Source: Haloarculaceae archaeon H-GB1-1
Lineage (GTDB): Archaea > Halobacteriota > Halobacteria > Halobacteriales > Haloarculaceae
Reading direction: 5' to 3'
Length of the DNA: 64,000 nucleotides
Assembly (NCBI GenBank): GCA_029688825.1
Contig: JARUKX010000002.1
Coordinates: 177,358 to 241,357, forward strand
The translations under genes and the position numbers were made by a program. This document shows, piece by piece, positions 62,356 through 64,000 of the stretch (the first letter of the stretch is position 1; every line of letters begins with the position of its first letter). The notes beneath the pieces are model-generated. The model did not search any database, was not told where the DNA came from, and was given only the letters and a program-made list of their open reading frames with translations.

Positions 62356-63003
62356 GATTGTATAAGTCCGACTATCCCCACATAAACTTTTCCACAAGAT
62401 TGATTCTGGTGATTGAGTTCCAACCTCCACCCCGACTCGATGGGCCTCGTCCGCCTGACTGAACTGTTGGCACCCGTGGTCGCCAAAGGGGCATCGGGAC
62501 CCGACCAGTCGGAATTCTCGAGCAAATAGTATTAATTGTGGCATATATTTTGTCCCTCGTCGGCTGAATTCGTGTATACGATCTGTGGATGCTTTTACAT
62601 AGTGATACTCCATATTTGATTGGCAACGCTTCCCACAGCGGAAAAGTAGACCCACAGGTGTCCGGTGACTTCGTCGTACCTCTTCAGCTCTACTCCAGTT
62701 CACTCCCATATCACTGGGCGTACATTCGTGAAGAATATCGACCTCGTGGCCACGGGTCCATACGGCCTTCGGCCGGCGGGAGCAGGACGTACTCTACCAG
62801 TTTATCACGGAGGCCTGAGGATTACATACATATGACTGTAAATCAATCCGTCGAGGTCGTCCAAACGTCATCCACCGATTATCGGCGCCGCTGGGGGGAA
62901 CTCTCCAGTATCGCCGCACAGAGTCTACACGTAACGCCTTCTCTTACCGGCAGTTGGTTCTACAGGAGGTGGATATTTATACCTTGAAGTCAATTACTAA
63001 CAT
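62356..63003. other. Regulatory intergenic region between the oxidase and the IclR gene
   Basis: Frames here do not look like real protein. The region holds the divergent promoters: the oxidase TATA at about 62378-62391 on the minus strand and the IclR TATA at 62974-62981 on the plus strand. It is the natural place for IclR binding sites, but I could not define a palindrome. Confidence 0.4.
62974..62981 (+). promoter_or_regulatory. TATA box of the IclR-family regulator gene
   Basis: TATTTATA centred about 27 bases before ATG 63004, giving a leaderless transcript. Confidence 0.55.
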
Positions 63004-63771
63004 ATGGCAAGCAACAATCGTCCGGTCCAAACGACCGCAACGTCTCTGGGAGTGTTAGAGGCTATCAAAGAGCTCGATGGGGCAGGCGTTGGTGCGTTGA
63101 AGGACGAAACCGGATTGGCGAGAAGCACGCTTCACAATCACTTACAGACTCTCTTGAACACAGGTTACGTCATCAAGGAAGGGAACCAGTATCAGGTTAG
63201 TATGAAGTTGCTCAACCTGGGCGAATACGCACGTCACCGGAAACCGGAGTTCGACCTGGCGCGGAGAACGGTACGAGAGCTCGCGAACGTCACCAACGCT
63301 GAAGCAGAATTTACTGTCAGAGAGAACAACAAAGTCGTCATCGTCCACAAGAGTATGGGGAGTTCCGACGAGAGCGTCCCAAACTTAGGTCGGCACTTCC
63401 ACTTCCACTCGACTGCGGCCGGAAAGGCCATACTAGCGGAGCTACCCCCGGGCCGACGAGATGCCATCCTCAACGAGTACGAACTGTGTGAAGTCACTGA
63501 AAAGACAATTACCGACCGGAGTGCCTTCAAGCAGGAGATCGCTCACGTTCAGGAACAAGGATACGCGGTGACAGACGAGGAATGTGTCACCGGATATAAG
63601 ATGATTTCTGGGGCGGTGACGTATCCGGACGACAGTATCGTCGGTGCTATCAGCGTCGGTGGGCCAGTCTATATCTTCGAGAAAGCCATAGAGAACCGAT
63701 TTCTGGACGACCTGCACACGTACGTGAGTAAGCTCGAAGACAGGATCGAAAACATGGTTCGTCCTCAATGA
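63004..63771 (+). CDS. IclR-family transcriptional regulator
   Basis: The 255-residue protein has an N-terminal winged helix ('TSLGVLEAIKELDGAGVGAL', 'TGLARSTLHNHLQTLLNTGY') and the C-terminal IclR effector domain ('FHFHSTAAGKAILAELPPG', 'VTDEECVTGYKMISGAVTYP'). It binds a small metabolite and controls nearby catabolic genes. Adjacent to the oxidase and the dipeptide-type transporter, it is the likely regulator of this island. Start ATG 63004 is supported by the TATA box. Confidence 0.9.
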   Translation: MASNNRPVQTTATSLGVLEAIKELDGAGVGALKDETGLARSTLHNHLQTLLNTGYVIKEGNQYQVSMKLLNLGEYARHRKPEFDLARRTVRELANVTNAEAEFTVRENNKVVIVHKSMGSSDESVPNLGRHFHFHSTAAGKAILAELPPGRRDAILNEYELCEVTEKTITDRSAFKQEIAHVQEQGYAVTDEECVTGYKMISGAVTYPDDSIVGAISVGGPVYIFEKAIENRFLDDLHTYVSKLEDRIENMVRPQ

Positions 63772-63922
63772 GTCGGCTGCTCAACTTACGCAAACGAGTG
63801 CTGTTCGATGTTGATGGCGGTAACAGTCGTCGATTCCACTGCCAGAGATTCTCCCCGGAGTAGCTTTCCAGGGCGATAGTAACGGTTAACATACGGGAAA
63901 GTAGAGTTAGGAATGAGTGGAA

Positions 63923-64000
63923 ATGACTACCGCACTAGTTGCCGTATCAGAGGTGGCAACGCTTCAGGATAACTTCGAGATAGAAGGGACCGAGGTGCCG
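63923..64000 (+). CDS. 5' end of an unidentified gene (runs off the window)
   Basis: An open frame from ATG 63923 encodes 'MTTALVAVSEVATLQDNFEI' and continues to the window edge without a stop. It starts about 150 bases after the IclR stop on the same strand. Too little is visible to name a family. A competing ATG at 63913 in another frame closes after 19 codons. Confidence 0.45.
   Translation, partial: MTTALVAVSEVATLQDNFEIEGTEVP

Noticed and set aside
62589..62987. 132-codon ORF before the IclR gene
   Set aside because: Sequence looks random and it runs over the IclR TATA box.
1..64000. CRISPR arrays, tRNA and rRNA genes
   Set aside because: No regularly spaced identical repeats and no cloverleaf with a typical T-loop were recognised by eye; a covariance-model scan would settle this.

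Overview
The window looks like chromosome or large-replicon DNA of a haloarchaeon (class Halobacteria). The proteins are acidic, GC is high apart from a few AT-rich islands, and many genes start directly downstream of an archaeal TATA box with no room for a leader. Twin-arginine lipoproteins, an Orc1/Cdc6 initiator, N-terminally PAS-rich histidine kinases and IS6/IS5-type transposase relics all fit. No species can be named from sequence alone.

Layout. 1-8.5 kb: a tightly coupled plus-strand operon typical of a conjugative or integrative element (end of an unknown protein, a four-helix membrane protein, VirB4-type ATPase, VirB6/TrbL-like channel protein, a 72-residue protein, a membrane-anchored AAA+ ATPase), then a 129-residue protein behind a perfect 10-bp inverted repeat. 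8.6-10.4 kb: a PolB2-like DNA polymerase gene, cut at its 5' end at a junction with the 3' remnant of an F-type ATPase gamma gene. 10.8-15 kb: broken genes (short-chain dehydrogenase pieces, a glutathionyl-hydroquinone reductase piece) mixed with an intact MFS transporter, a VapBC-like pair and an SDR. 15-29 kb: ordinary chromosome-type genes: peroxiredoxin, ArsR/ArsM, a giant PAS kinase with a degenerate receiver domain, truncated haemoglobin, ATP-grasp protein, class V aminotransferase, a second PAS kinase, an EamA protein, and a dead IS5 transposase.

31-38.5 kb (minus strand): a polyamine/spermidine-type ABC importer (binding protein, two permeases, ATPase) interleaved with two paralogous amidases, likely an uptake-and-hydrolysis module for an amide or polyamine-like nitrogen source. 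39-41 kb: an Orc1/Cdc6 gene flanked by a repeated ~20-bp motif, a candidate origin. 40.6-43.6 kb: dead transposases and a decayed conjugation ATPase. 43.2-50.6 kb: CNNM/CBS protein, a large secreted TSP3-repeat protein, and an xseA-xseB-DUF6884 operon, delimited by two ~105-bp direct repeats.

51.5-64 kb: a catabolic island with an ornithine-cyclodeaminase-like protein, a complete dipeptide-type ABC transporter (binding protein, two permeases, a fused double ATPase), an SDR, an FAD amino-acid oxidase-like enzyme and an IclR regulator. A decayed IS6-family element with its target duplication still intact lies between the divergent transporter promoters. I saw no tRNA, rRNA or CRISPR array.
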